In this document: piece after piece, positions 28,058-41,600 of the stretch
Layout of the letters: each line of letters starts with the position of its first letter
Position numbering within the stretch: position 1 is the first letter of the stretch
NCBI GenBank assembly: GCA_900537185.1
Contig: LS999826.1
Span: 1,072,379 to 1,136,378, forward strand
Source: Cytophagales bacterium Alg240-R148
GTDB lineage: Bacteria > Bacteroidota > Bacteroidia > Cytophagales > Cyclobacteriaceae
Length of the DNA: 64,000 bases
Direction of reading: 5' to 3'
Notes under the pieces: generated by a model
The model's database searches: none
Seen by the model: only the letters and a program-made list of their open reading frames with translations
Told to the model about the DNA's origin: nothing
Position numbers and translations under genes: made by a program

Positions 28058-29376
28058 TTGAGCTCTGGAAAATTTACAGTTGCTCCTTTTTGTTCTAAAG
28101 TGAACACCATTTTTTTGTATTCTTTTTTGCTTTGTTTTTCAAAATCTATGGGGTTGCCTTGTAAAAATAACAAAGTTAAAAGTGGCAAGGATCCAATCTG
28201 GCTGGGTATGAAGTCTATATCATTTTTAGAAAGGTCTACGTCTTTCAATTTTGTCAAAGAGAGCATTTCTTTTGGGAATTCATTAAAATAGTTATTTTGA
28301 ATGTGCAGGACCTCTAAATTGGACAAATTTTGAATGGTAGGAGGCAACATGGATAACCTGTTGTGGTGCAGGTACAGCGCTCTTAGGTTGTGCAGTGTCC
28401 CAATCTCAGGAGGAACAGAATACAAGCGGTTGTTAGACAAGTAAACAACCTCCAAGGCTTGTAGATTTTTGATTTTTTTGTCTATTGTTTCAATCGAATT
28501 AAAATATAAATCTATTGATTTGAGATGTTTTAGGTTGTAAAAAGCATCTGGAAGTGCCTTAATATTGTTGTTGTACAATACCAGAATTTCCAAAGCCTTT
28601 AGTTGATCAATGTTGGGGTGGATGTGGTGGATTTTATTCCCAGTTAGCTGAAGGCCAATTAATTTGTCCAATGCAACTATATTGTCTGAAATGAGACCTA
28701 ACTTACAATAGTTCAATCTCAATTGCCGGAGTTGGGATAAAAAACCTAAATTTTGATCTTTCAATTCGGATAAGTCGTTGAAATTTAAACTTAATTCTTC
28801 TAATTTTTTTAAACGCCTTATAGAAGCAGGAATAGAAGTGAATTGGTTGTTGGACAAATCAAGAAAGACCAAATTCTTTTGTTTTTGAACAAATTTTGGA
28901 AGTGTTTTCCAATTGTTGCTCTTAAGGTCCAAGGTTTGGAGCGATTTGATTTTTTTACCTTTTAATGGGGCGGTATGGGTTTGTTTTACATACCGAATGG
29001 TTTGCAAGGAATCCAACCTTCTTAACCACCTGGGAAGTTTGGATATTGCAGTCTGTTCAATTTTTAAAGTCTTGAGCTGGGAACACTGCTTTATTTTCTT
29101 GGGAAGCGTTTCAATATCAGAATACCCAATGTATAGATGTTGTAATGTATCTGGCCTTGTATTGGATAAAAACGCGTCGAATTGCTTGCGGGCTTTGTCT
29201 TGTCTAAATTTTCTTTTTTTCTTTTCGTAAATGGCTTTTCTATATTCGGATGCAATTACTTCGGCTCGTTTTAGGGAGTCCTGTTGGGCTCTAGTAAGAA
29301 GCGTGTCTTGCGCCGATCCAATAAAAGGAAGAAAGGTTGTTATTGCACAAAATGATAAAATGATGATCCTATTCAT
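28039..29376 (-). CDS. Secreted leucine-rich-repeat protein
   Basis: The 445-residue protein has a signal peptide ending near GSAQD, a basic helical region rich in Lys and Arg (30-70), and about 15 leucine-rich repeats of 22-24 residues from about 75 to 430 (consensus LxxLxLxxNxIxxIPxxIxxL). LRR arcs mediate protein-protein contacts. No sorting domain, lipobox or enzymatic domain is seen, so a periplasmic location is likely. It overlaps the 3' end of the propeller sensor by 19 bases and is divergent from gyrB. Confidence 0.85.
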   Translation of the reverse strand: MNRIIILSFCAITTFLPFIGSAQDTLLTRAQQDSLKRAEVIASEYRKAIYEKKKRKFRQDKARKQFDAFLSNTRPDTLQHLYIGYSDIETLPKKIKQCSQLKTLKIEQTAISKLPRWLRRLDSLQTIRYVKQTHTAPLKGKKIKSLQTLDLKSNNWKTLPKFVQKQKNLVFLDLSNNQFTSIPASIRRLKKLEELSLNFNDLSELKDQNLGFLSQLRQLRLNYCKLGLISDNIVALDKLIGLQLTGNKIHHIHPNIDQLKALEILVLYNNNIKALPDAFYNLKHLKSIDLYFNSIETIDKKIKNLQALEVVYLSNNRLYSVPPEIGTLHNLRALYLHHNRLSMLPPTIQNLSNLEVLHIQNNYFNEFPKEMLSLTKLKDVDLSKNDIDFIPSQIGSLPLLTLLFLQGNPIDFEKQSKKEYKKMVFTLEQKGATVNFPELNQKQGK

Positions 29377-29447
29377 AGATGTAAACTAAATGATTAGTTA
29401 CGTGAAAAGCAAAAGATATTATGAATAAATAATTCAAAAAAAATGTG

Positions 29448-29455
29448 TAGTTTTG
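29448..29455 (+). promoter_or_regulatory. Candidate -7 box of gyrB
   Basis: TAGTTTTG matches TAnnTTTG and ends 20 bases before the gyrB ATG. An accompanying -33 TTG was not seen. Confidence 0.5.
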
Positions 29456-29466
29456 GGGAGTTTTGA

Positions 29467-31437
<1,971 letters not shown>

Positions 31438-31468
31438 ATTGTAAGAAATTTATAATTTGATAATATAC

Positions 31469-31497
31469 AAAGGGAGGCTATTGGCTTCCCTTTTTTT
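31469..31497 (+). terminator. Intrinsic terminator of gyrB
   Basis: Stem AAGGGAGGC / GGCTTCCCTT, with a G-T wobble, a short loop and seven T. It lies 33 bases after the gyrB stop and immediately before an ATG that is too early to be the ppk start. Confidence 0.82.
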
Positions 31498-31524
31498 ATG
31501 TTTGTGATTTTAATGGTTGGATGG

Positions 31525-33630
31525 ATGAGCAAAGTAAAGGAACAGATTAATGCGAGCAATTTTGTAAGCCGGGACCTTAGTTGGTTGCAGTTTAACAATA
31601 GAGTGTTGGATCAATCTAAAATGGAGCGCAGGAATGTGCTGGACAGGCTTAAATTTATGGCGATAACGGCATCCAATTTGGATGAGTTTTTTATGATAAG
31701 GATGGGTAGTTTGTACAACTACATCGACTTTAAAAAACAAAGACTGGATTATTGCGGGCTGCGGGAAATGCCTTTTCGATTGTTATTGTTAGAGGAGACC
31801 AAAACATTTATTGAGGAACAACAGGCTTTATTTAAGGAGGAGCTAACGCCTTTGTTTGAACCTGCTGGGTTTAGGATAGTAGGCATGGATGCATTAGAAA
31901 GTAATGAAATGGTGGAGGTTAATAAATATTTTAACAAAACCATTTATCCGATGCTTACACCTATGGTTTACGATTCCTACCATACTTTTCCCATTTTAAT
32001 GAACAATCGGCTTATTTTTGGGGTAGTAACCAAAGAGCTTGATGGCGGTAAAAAAAATAGAAAGAAGGTGTCTTTCATCCAGGTGCCCCACAACCTGCCT
32101 CGTTTTATAGAATTACCCAGAGAAGATGCCATTCTTTTTCTTCCCATAGAGACTCTAATTCGCTACCACATAGAGGTTATGTTTAAAAATGTTTCGGTTG
32201 TTTCAGCTGATCTTTTTAGAATAACAAGAAATGGGGATTTTACATTGGAAGAATCAGATGACATCGAGGCCAATTTTTTGGAAGAGCTTCAAAAAAAATT
32301 GAAGAAACGAAAAACAGGTAGGGTAGTAGCCATTCAAGCAGAGCGTGGCAGTAGTACTTGGCTGATGAATTTATTGAAAAAAAGATGGGAGCTAGACGAT
32401 CATAATATATTTAGTATAGAGGAAGGCTGCCTCATCGATTGCACCTGTTTGTGGCAAATCGTAGGGCATAGTGAGTTCAAATCTATGGTGGAGCCCAAAC
32501 CAGACCCTGTTGCTCCATTGAATTACCCAGAAACCTCCGATGTTGACATCAGGCAAATTTTAATGGACCGGGACGTAGTGTTGCACCATCCTTACAACAA
32601 TATGGAGCCCTTGTTGGAATTAATAGAGCGTTCTGCAGAGGACCCAGAAGTATTGGCCATCAAAATTACCATTTACAGACTAGCAAAAGAATCTCGCATT
32701 ACCACTGCATTGTTAAAAGCGGCAGAAAACGGCAAACACGTTTCAGTTTTGTTTGAAGTAAAAGCAAGGTTTGACGAAGAGAACAACTTAAAACAAGCCC
32801 ATCTTTTAGAAAAAGCAGGTTGTTATGTGATTTACGGTATCAGCAGTGTCAAAACCCACACCAAGTTATTGTTAATTGTACAAAAAAACGGCACAGATGT
32901 GACCCGTTTTGTGCACATGTCCTCTGGCAATTATAACGAAGATACTGCCTCTCTGTATACGGATATTGGGTTACTAACCTCCAAAGATGCGTATGCGAAT
33001 GACGTTTCTGAATTTTTTAATGCAATAACAGGGCATTCAGATCCGGATAACTATAAAAACTTGGTTACTGCACCAAAAAATATGCGCAATGAGCTCATGG
33101 AGCTTATTAAAACCGAGCAGGAAAATGCATTAAAGGGCTTGCCAGCCGGTATTGTGATCAAGGTGAATTCATTGGAAGATAAATCGTTGATAGAATCGTT
33201 GTACGAAGCATCTCAAAATGGTGTTAAAATCAAACTGATTGTACGTGGGATTTGTTGCCTCCGTCCAAATAGAAAGGGGCTTAGCGAAAACATAGAGGTT
33301 ATTAGTATTGTAGGGGACAATTTAGAACACAGTCGAATATATTACTTTCATAACAACAACGTACCCAATGTCTTTGTTGGTAGTGCAGATGCAATGGTTA
33401 GAAGTTTTGATAGGCGGATTGAGTCTCTGTTTGCCATATTGGATCCTTTATCCAAACAACAAGTGATTAATATTTTATACTACAATTTGAAAGACAACCA
33501 AAACTCTTATCAAATGCTAGAAGATGGGAGATATCAACTGAAAAAAGCCAATGGTAGCGCACCATTTAATGTACACCAGGAACTGTACAAAGTAACCAAA
33601 CAGGGTGTTACAAAGGTTGGTTTGTTTTAG
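31525..33630 (+). CDS. ppk: Polyphosphate kinase 1
   Basis: The 701-residue protein has the usual PPK1 length. The N-terminal domain begins ASNFVSRDLSWLQFN. The catalytic histidine lies in SVKTHTKLLL and the second essential histidine region in YYFHNNN with VFVGSADAM. FVHMSSGNYNEDTA is the phosphate-contacting strand. It makes inorganic polyphosphate from ATP reversibly. In-frame ATGs at 31498 and 31513 lie at or within the gyrB terminator tail; the third, 31525, gives a start closest to the family. The gene ends 4 bases inside the convergent ppx-like gene. Confidence 0.95.
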   Translation: MSKVKEQINASNFVSRDLSWLQFNNRVLDQSKMERRNVLDRLKFMAITASNLDEFFMIRMGSLYNYIDFKKQRLDYCGLREMPFRLLLLEETKTFIEEQQALFKEELTPLFEPAGFRIVGMDALESNEMVEVNKYFNKTIYPMLTPMVYDSYHTFPILMNNRLIFGVVTKELDGGKKNRKKVSFIQVPHNLPRFIELPREDAILFLPIETLIRYHIEVMFKNVSVVSADLFRITRNGDFTLEESDDIEANFLEELQKKLKKRKTGRVVAIQAERGSSTWLMNLLKKRWELDDHNIFSIEEGCLIDCTCLWQIVGHSEFKSMVEPKPDPVAPLNYPETSDVDIRQILMDRDVVLHHPYNNMEPLLELIERSAEDPEVLAIKITIYRLAKESRITTALLKAAENGKHVSVLFEVKARFDEENNLKQAHLLEKAGCYVIYGISSVKTHTKLLLIVQKNGTDVTRFVHMSSGNYNEDTASLYTDIGLLTSKDAYANDVSEFFNAITGHSDPDNYKNLVTAPKNMRNELMELIKTEQENALKGLPAGIVIKVNSLEDKSLIESLYEASQNGVKIKLIVRGICCLRPNRKGLSENIEVISIVGDNLEHSRIYYFHNNNVPNVFVGSADAMVRSFDRRIESLFAILDPLSKQQVINILYYNLKDNQNSYQMLEDGRYQLKKANGSAPFNVHQELYKVTKQGVTKVGLF

Positions 33631-34523
33631 AGCAAAGGAACATCAATATTTTTGACTTCTGCATAGGCTTTGAGCAAAATACCGTCTTTTAAGCCTACAT
33701 TGGGTACCAGTATGTCATTGGCTTTGGCCCATTCCATTACCGAAATGTAAATTTCAGATGCCGGCACTATTACATCGGCCCTGTCGCTGTTGAGTTGGAG
33801 CTGTACCATTCTTTCTTTGTAACTTAGCTTTTCGACTTCTGCGATAACTTCTTTTACCGTATGTAGTGAAATTACTTTGCCAGGCTTAGAACCAGCTAGT
33901 TCAAATATTTTATTAATATTGCCACCTGTTCCAACCGCTACGATTCTTTCCGGTCTTTTTTTGATGTGCTCCTTGACCCATTTTTTCATATCGCTCCAAA
34001 TTTCAGGGCTGTCGTGGTGTTCCAACCTTCTGACTGACCCAATTTTAAATGATTTGGAAAGAGATTTTTCACCTTTGTGGTAGAGGTTCAATTCGGTGCT
34101 GCCACCACCTACATCGATGTGCAAATAAGTGGTGTCTTCATCTAAGAATGAATTGATGGCATTGTTAATTAAGGTAGCTTCAGTTAACCCATCAATTATG
34201 TTGATTTTCAGCCCTAATTTATCTTTTACTTCTTTAACAATTTCTTCACCATTTTCAGATTCTCTCATGGCCGAGGTAGCGCATGCAAAGTATTTATCAA
34301 CTTCATACAAATCCAGTAGTATTTTAAATGCCTGCATCAATTGGATGAACTTTTCTCTACTAGATTTACTGATTTTACCATCCGTAAACACGTCGTGCCC
34401 CAATCTAAGAGGAAATCGAACGTATTCCACTTTTTTAAAATTGGTTTGATTTTTTGTTTCGATCACATTGGTAACCTGAAGTCGGATGGCATTGGAGCCA
34501 ATGTCTATTGCACCTAATTTCAA
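33627..34523 (-). CDS. ppx: Ppx/GppA-family phosphatase
   Basis: The 298-residue protein is the short, catalytic-core version of the family. The two phosphate-binding loops are visible: GAIDIGSNAIRLQV at the N-terminus and HIDVGGGSTELNL near residue 135. The substrate is either polyphosphate or guanosine pentaphosphate; the convergent ppk gene favours a polyphosphatase role, but this is not proven. Its stop codon overlaps that of ppk. A C-terminal HD domain found in full-length GppA/Ppx is absent. Confidence 0.85.
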   Translation of the reverse strand: MKLGAIDIGSNAIRLQVTNVIETKNQTNFKKVEYVRFPLRLGHDVFTDGKISKSSREKFIQLMQAFKILLDLYEVDKYFACATSAMRESENGEEIVKEVKDKLGLKINIIDGLTEATLINNAINSFLDEDTTYLHIDVGGGSTELNLYHKGEKSLSKSFKIGSVRRLEHHDSPEIWSDMKKWVKEHIKKRPERIVAVGTGGNINKIFELAGSKPGKVISLHTVKEVIAEVEKLSYKERMVQLQLNSDRADVIVPASEIYISVMEWAKANDILVPNVGLKDGILLKAYAEVKNIDVPLL

Positions 34524-34640
34524 ATCAGTTGGTCTTTACTTCTAAAAATGGAGGTTGGTCTATTATTGACACCACCTTATTGGATGTTAATATATTAATC
34601 ATTTTCTAAATGAACTATTAAATTAGAAAAATGTTGGACA

Positions 34641-34669
34641 AAAAAAAAGCATACCACTGGTATGCTTTT
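34641..34669 (-). terminator. Terminator of the giant adhesin-porP operon
   Basis: A perfect 11-bp stem AAAAGCATACC / GGTATGCTTTT has a 3-base loop. On the minus strand the second arm is followed by a run of T. It is 20 bases behind the porP stop. Confidence 0.9.
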
Positions 34670-34688
34670 AAGTTTTAAAATATATTAT

Positions 34689-35615
34689 TTAATAATAACT
34701 AGGGCAAGGAATACCTTTGGACAACCCTGGTATATTGATTCTGTAATTGATCATAACTTCGTGCGATCCTCTTTGGTGTGGTCCAATTCCTGACAATACA
34801 AACTCATAGGCATATCCCACTCTAAAGTTCTCATTCAAACGGAACTCAAAATTAACAATATTGGCATCTCCTGATCGGTAAGAGTTTCCTACCACAATTA
34901 AATCTTTAATAACAAAATGCACATTCAAATCAACTCCTAAAGGCGCGTTTTCCTGCACCCGTATCATGGTAGAGGGCCTAATCTTTAAGTTGGGTGAAAC
35001 GGTAAATACATGCCCACCACTCAAAAAGTAATACCTCCTTGATTTGGCTTCCGAAACAAAGTCGTTGCCATCGTATATTTTTGAATTAATCAAGTAGGGT
35101 ACAGAAAACCCTAAAAAGGTCTTGCTGTTGTACCAAAACAGGCCTGCTCCAAAGTTTGGGTTGAATTTGGACAGCGTTCCATTTAAGTTGGGATCACTCT
35201 GGTCTTTAATCGTTAATTTGTTAAAGTCTGAAGTTAAATAATCAAACCCGGCCTGAACGCCCATTGACAACACTCCAGTTCCATATTTAATTCTATAGGC
35301 ATAGGCCCCATAGACTCCCATGTTGTTGTGAATGCCTATTTTGTCATTTACCACATTAAGCCCAATTCCAATTTTTTTATTGGCAAAAGCCGTATTGGCA
35401 GTAAAGGTTTTTATTTCTGGTGCACCCGGGAAGTTAACCCACTGGTTTCTATACAAAGCAGAAACACTCAATTGATCTTCACTACCAGCATATGCTGGGT
35501 TGATAATCAATGGGTTAAAAATGTATTGTGAAAATACCGGCTTTTGTTGCGCACGCGCATTCAAGCCTATTAAGCCAAAAATTATACAGAGAAAACCAAT
35601 TTTTATTATTTTCAT
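34689..35615 (-). CDS. PorP/SprF-family type IX secretion membrane protein
   Basis: The 308-residue protein has a signal peptide (cleavage after NARAQ) and the family start QKPVFSQYIFNPLIINPAYAGS, followed by the FPGAP segment and a predicted outer-membrane beta-barrel. PorP/SprF proteins are needed for export or anchoring of particular T9SS type B substrates. It begins 14 bases after the giant SprB-like gene, the same order as sprB-sprF in Flavobacterium johnsoniae, so it is probably the dedicated partner of that protein. It is the last gene before a terminator. Confidence 0.9.
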   Translation of the reverse strand: MKIIKIGFLCIIFGLIGLNARAQQKPVFSQYIFNPLIINPAYAGSEDQLSVSALYRNQWVNFPGAPEIKTFTANTAFANKKIGIGLNVVNDKIGIHNNMGVYGAYAYRIKYGTGVLSMGVQAGFDYLTSDFNKLTIKDQSDPNLNGTLSKFNPNFGAGLFWYNSKTFLGFSVPYLINSKIYDGNDFVSEAKSRRYYFLSGGHVFTVSPNLKIRPSTMIRVQENAPLGVDLNVHFVIKDLIVVGNSYRSGDANIVNFEFRLNENFRVGYAYEFVLSGIGPHQRGSHEVMINYRINIPGLSKGIPCPSYY

Positions 35616-35629
35616 TTGATCTATTCTAA

Positions 35630-38600
35630 TTATCTCGAAATTTCTAAATATCCTTTGAATACCGGCGAACCGTCATTTTTGTCTACAATATAGAAATAAG
35701 TTCCGTCAGGTACATTGTTTTGCCCTGCATAAATTCCTCTATTACCCGCTCCTTCGAATCTAACATTCTCGTTGTTGTATCCATCCGCCGTATAAACAAG
35801 CTGTCCTGCTCTATTGTATACTTTCACGTTATTGGCTGGGAAGAATTCCAAACATTCTATTAAGAACCACTCGTTTCTTCCATCTCCATTAGGAGAGAAA
35901 CCGTTGTAAATTTTTATTTCTGCAGGAACTTCAATTTCTGCTGTAGAAGAACATTCTCCTGGTCCATATACCGTTACCGTGTACAAACCTGCTTCAAGTT
36001 CGCCAACATTGAACCCTGTATAGATGGTTCCATTGATTTCCCATTCAGCTCTTAAAATGGAGAAGCCAGGTGCTGCGGAAACTGAAATACTTCCGTTGGC
36101 TTGGTCACAAGTAGCAGGGGTAACCACGAAATCGAATTCTGGTATGATCGTTTGGTCTAGTATTTCCGCTGCAACTGGTTCTGATATACAACCCGTTTTA
36201 AGGTCTGTCACAACAACGGAGTAGATGCCTACGTCCAACCCTGTTAACACCGCATTGGATGTTGGGTTCAATGGTGTCCCTTGGCCATCCGACCCGACAT
36301 ACCAGAAAAACTCATAACCAAATGATTTTCCATCCACTGTAGCTATTAAACTACCGGTCTTTTCATCTGTACAAGATATTTGTTGTGCCACCACTTCAAT
36401 TTTAGGGGTGCTGGCAGGTACGGTGCCTTCGCCCATAATTGTACTTACTGTGGAAGTACACAATGAAATTCTATTGGTTACTAAAACCGTATAGGTAACA
36501 TTGGCAGACAATAAATCTGCAACAGGTCCAATCTTAAATGGTGTACCTGTCGGTGTATCTCCAATGAACCATTCGAAATCATAACCAGCGGTTTGTCCGT
36601 TCACACTAGCGCTAAGTTGTCCGTTTGGCCTAGTAACATCACAATTGGTTACTAGTTGATCCGGAATAACTGTTACTAGAGGGAAAGCTTGGTCGTAAAC
36701 AACCTCAGTGGTTCCTTCTAACACGTCACATGAAGGGTCATCCATATTGGTTGCTAACACCTTATAAGTACCAGGGCCAACATCAAATACCGACTTGTCT
36801 GTACTGATCGGTGTTACTTCATTAGGAAGTAAGAACCAAGAGTAAGCGTAATTGGCATCCGATCCAGAAACATCTGCGGTCAACCTTCCATCATCCACAG
36901 CGCAACTAGATATAGGCGTAGAAGATACATATAATAAAGGATTGCCAACTTGGTCTACCAACTCATAAGTTGCCCTAGTAACGCAACCCGTTGTAAGGTT
37001 GATTGCTTCAAATGTATAGAAACCTGCTACTATGCTTGGTCCACTAATTCTAAATGGATTAAATGGATCAGTAGGAAGCACATTGTTGCTAGCGTCGTAC
37101 CAGGTGTATTGCTGTGTAAAATTAGGATCGTTATTGGTTACAGCAACTTCCAATGTACCACCTGTAGTTCCAATACAAGTTTGTGGATTACTAAAATCCT
37201 GTAACAGAACCACTGGTTCAACAATGTCATCTGTCATTACAAACTGTACTGCTGGTGTACTAGAACAGTTGGAAGTATTGTGTGTTGCCGTTACATAGTA
37301 AGGTGCTGTTCTTCCACTCAATGTAACACCAAGGGTCGCGGCATTGCCAGATCCTGGAATCACGGTGTTAGGGCTCAAGCTAGAAAACCATGTAAAAGTG
37401 AATTCTGACAAGTCTGTACTAACTCCGTTAATAAAAACTTCGGTTATTTCTGCGGTACCGTTTCCATCAAGTATGTTGACATTACCACAAAGCGTGTTGG
37501 GGGTAATGGCAATATTACCTATGCCAATTACTCCAGGTCTGTCGTCAATACTGTATTCGGCAATGGTGGCACACCCTAAGTTAGGGGTAGAAATATCGGT
37601 TACAATAACGCGGTAAGTACCGGCGTCAATGTTTTCTATTCTGTCCACATCGTTGGCAATAGCAACTGGATTGCCCACTTCAAACCATTCCGTTGAGTGC
37701 GCAGCCAAATCAATTGGATTGCCATCTATGGTTATAATTACCGAACCATTTGGAGCAATTCCTGTACAGAAAGTATTGTCTGTAGTTGTCCCTACAACAA
37801 TTGGTTCTGTGCTGGTTTCTTCTATTTCAAAATTGATTCGACCTGTTGTACAATACGTGTTTGGATCTATTGCTCCAATTGGTAATTTGTCTTGAATGGC
37901 TTCAACGCTATACAATCCTCCTGCTAGACCCGTTCCAGGACCAGCTAAAGATGGACCGGCATCTCCTGCCAGCAAAGAGCCATTTTCTAAATAGTAATTA
38001 AAGGTGTAATTGCCCAAGTTGGTATCTGAAGTTCCCCCTACCTCAATGGAAGTAATGGTTACCGAACCATTCAATGGGGTACAATCCTCATTAGGCGTTA
38101 CAATTGGAGTCATGGTATAAACCGGTGGGTTATCCAAAATACTAATGGTTGCCTCTGCAATACACCCATTATTAGGGGCATTGATGTCAGAAACTACTAT
38201 TCTATAATTCCCCTCAGAAAGTTGGGTTATGTTGTCTACATCGGTTGCTATGGCTACCGCATTCCCTTCAACAAACCACTCGGTGGTGTGTTCTGTTAAG
38301 TCCAAGGCTGCGCCGTCAATTGAAACGGTTATGCTTCCGTTTCCGGCCGGGCCACCACAATTGGTATTGTTGGCTTGGTCTACAATAGCAATCAATGGAT
38401 TGCTTACTGTTTTTGGAACTTCGGTTGTAAAAGTACTAGAGATACATCCAATACCTCCTGGTTGTATACCATCTGAAATTTTGATAGCGGCAACCATATA
38501 GTTGATACCACCCTCCAGACCAGTTATGGCTGGGGTAACATTGGCGCTGTAATCAGTTCCATTATCGTCTGTCCAAGTAAATTCGTATTGCGAGATGTCT

Positions 38601-41600
38601 ACCGCAACACCATTTTCTAGAACAGAAGTAACTGTTACGCTTCCAGTAAATGGTGCAGAACAATTAACATCATCTGTAGGCACCACAACCAAGGTAATCA
38701 ATGGCGGTGTTTCTTCAATGTTGAAGGTAGTGATGGTTTCACAACCAAAGTCAGGGCCAATCGCGTTTCCGTTGGCATCTAAACCAGCGTCAAATACATC
38801 CCGCACCACAACGGTCACTGTTCCTGTCGGTAAATTGCTGGCCAAACTGTTGTTGGTGCCGCCAATTGTTCCAAAATTAGTTCCCAATGGAGTAGTTAAG
38901 CCGGCATCCTCAAACCAAGTAAATGTATAGTGGGTTGGGTCTGTGTCTCCACTGCCTGTTCCTCCTGCATTCACATTGGCCTGTGCCGAGCCTGTTCCTA
39001 TATGGAAACCATCTCCATCTGGGTCTGTGTCACAATTGCTATTGTCTGTTGTTACGGCAGAAATTACAGGTAACGTTGTATTTTCTTCAATGGTAAAGCC
39101 TTTGATCAACGAACAATTTCTTGCCGTATGGGTAATCTCTACATAATATTCTTCTCCAGCAGCATTTGCAGCTAAATTATTGGCCGTTCGTTGGTTCGGT
39201 AGTCCTAAATTAGTAGCAGTAGTGCCGTCCCAACGGAACCAAGCATAATCGAAATCGGCGTCTTCATCGTAGGCATTGCCTTGGCTATCTGATAATTCAA
39301 TTACTTCAAAATAACCATTTGGAGGGTCACAGTTAGTAATATCTTGGCTTGTAAAATCTATAAGCTGTAATTGAGTAGGTTCTGAGAATACCTCTATTTG
39401 ATGGGTCGTTCCGCAACCGGTTGAAAAGTGGTGGAATTCTACAAAGTACATTCCAGAAGACAAATTGTCTACTATGTTCAAACCAGCAGTCGCTGCAGGT
39501 GCCACCGGATCTCCATTTGCATCCGTCCAAGTAAATAAGAAATCAGAAAGTACAAAAGCCAAAGCATAATCAATATTCAATTCAATTCGGCCATTGCCTA
39601 ACCCTCCAGCACAATTGGTGCTCTCATCTACAGATGCACTTAATACGGTAGGCAATACCGTAGCATCCAATATCTCAAAGCTACCGAATCCAGCTTGGCA
39701 TCCATTTAGAGTAGGATTAACTTCCGTTATGATGTAATCAAACGTTCCTGAAGTTAGATTGCCAATTTCATAAATTGTTGACAATCCTGGAGTGCCCGGT
39801 GCGGGTCCATCTGGCATAGGGTCCTCTGTAAATACCAAGTTACCTTGGTCATCGTAAACATCAATTTTATACCAACTCAGAGGTACATTCACTATGTCAA
39901 ATGTTTCTAACTCAAATCGTACTTCTCCATTGCCTGTACCTGTACAGTTTGTGTTTGCTGTTATTGGATTAGCTCTTACCTCTTGCAACTCTTCTCCGAA
40001 ATTTAGGAACTGATAGGTAGTTTCCGTACATCCAGTACCTAGATCGGTCACAAATATGGAATACATACCACTAGTTACTCCTGAAATTCCGGAACCATCA
40101 ATACCAATTGGTGTAGAACCTATTGGGTTATCCCCATCTACAGGGTGGTACCCTTGGTGCCATTCAAAAGTAAAACCAGCACCTCCGTTTAATCCACTTG
40201 AAGCTGTAACTTCCATTGCTCCATTGTTGGTGTCGCATTGGGTAGGAGTGGATGAAACGTTTTTAGTTAAAATGATTTCTTTTCCTGCGTCTTCTAATAC
40301 CTCTACTGTTACTGGCGGGATGGCGTCGCATCCTAAAGTATTAAATACTCCTTCTACCGTGTAGATACCAGGTTCCAAATCGTTAATTACGGATCCAGTT
40401 TCACCGCCAATAATATTTCCGGCATCGACAATTGGTCCGGTATACCAGGTGAAAGTATATTCCCCTACCGTGCCATCTGAAACGGATACTGTAATAGAAC
40501 CATTTCCAGGACAAGCCGTAGAGTTGGTTGGTACAGCAGCGATGGTTGGGCTGTTGACATTACTTGTTATGGTAGCCTCTATAGTTTCAAAACAACCAGT
40601 AGCACTGTTGCTCACTTGTATGGTGTAGGTTCCAGCCCCCATCCCGGTGAATTGTCCTTGAGAAGGGTTGCCACCAAAGTTTGGATCAAAGGCTGGTGCA
40701 GGGCTCACTGCAGTTATGGTACTTTGTCCTTCAAATACCACCACATCGTAATCACCAAATACTTCTCCACCTCCTAATGACAATTCAATGGTACCGTTTT
40801 GTAATGTAGCACTACAAGCAGTTTGAGAGGTAGTACTGGCTATTGTTAATGCCGGTACAACTGTGTTGTCCAATACTTCAACAAACTCTGCTGCACTTAC
40901 ACAATTGGTTACATTGTCTCTTGCAAAAACAGTATAGTCTCCAGCAACCAAGTTGCTGTAGGTGACACCTGTAAAATTAGCAGTTGTGAGATCCATAGGA
41001 GCCGTTCCTATTTGACCATTGAACCAGAAGAATGTGAAATCGGTGGTGTTACCACCTACATTGGCTGTAGCCGAACCTGCTGTAAGTGCATTACAGGCTG
41101 TAATATTGTCCACAACAGTGGCAGAAGCCACTACAGTTGTTCTTGCGTCAACAATGGTAATGTCTTCTGTAATAAAACACTCGTTGTTGGCATCGGTAAT
41201 TCTTACCCTATAAGTCCCTACATCCAGCCCGCTATAAGTAGTTGGAGTGGAAGCAGGGCTATCGTTGATTATTCTGTTGCCAATTATGGTGTTGGCTCCA
41301 GTGAAAATTTCAATTTGGTAGCCGGCTGCAGGGCTGGTAACTTCTACTGTAATGGATCCTAATAAATTGGATGCATCACAAGAAGTCTGATCCGTTTTGG
41401 TAACCACTGCCGTAGGCACCGTAGTGTTATCGCCAACAGTTATCGATGCCGGCAACATAGTGCAATTAGTACTTGCGCTTTGCGCATAAACCGTATACAC
41501 ACCTGGTTCTAAGCCGGTAAGTGCTGGGTTATCAACAGTAGTTGCAAATGGGTTGTTAAAATCTGGTGCCGCACCGCCTAGGTCTTTGAACCAAAAATAA

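Noticed and set aside
34524-34640. tRNA or small gene between ppx and the porP terminator
   Set aside because: No cloverleaf or open frame is present; the region is AT-rich promoter space for ppx.
36950-37298. Open frames on the plus strand inside the giant adhesin gene
   Set aside because: They are antisense to a repeat-rich coding sequence, have no family resemblance, and only reflect the lack of certain codons in repeats rich in Thr, Asn and Gly.
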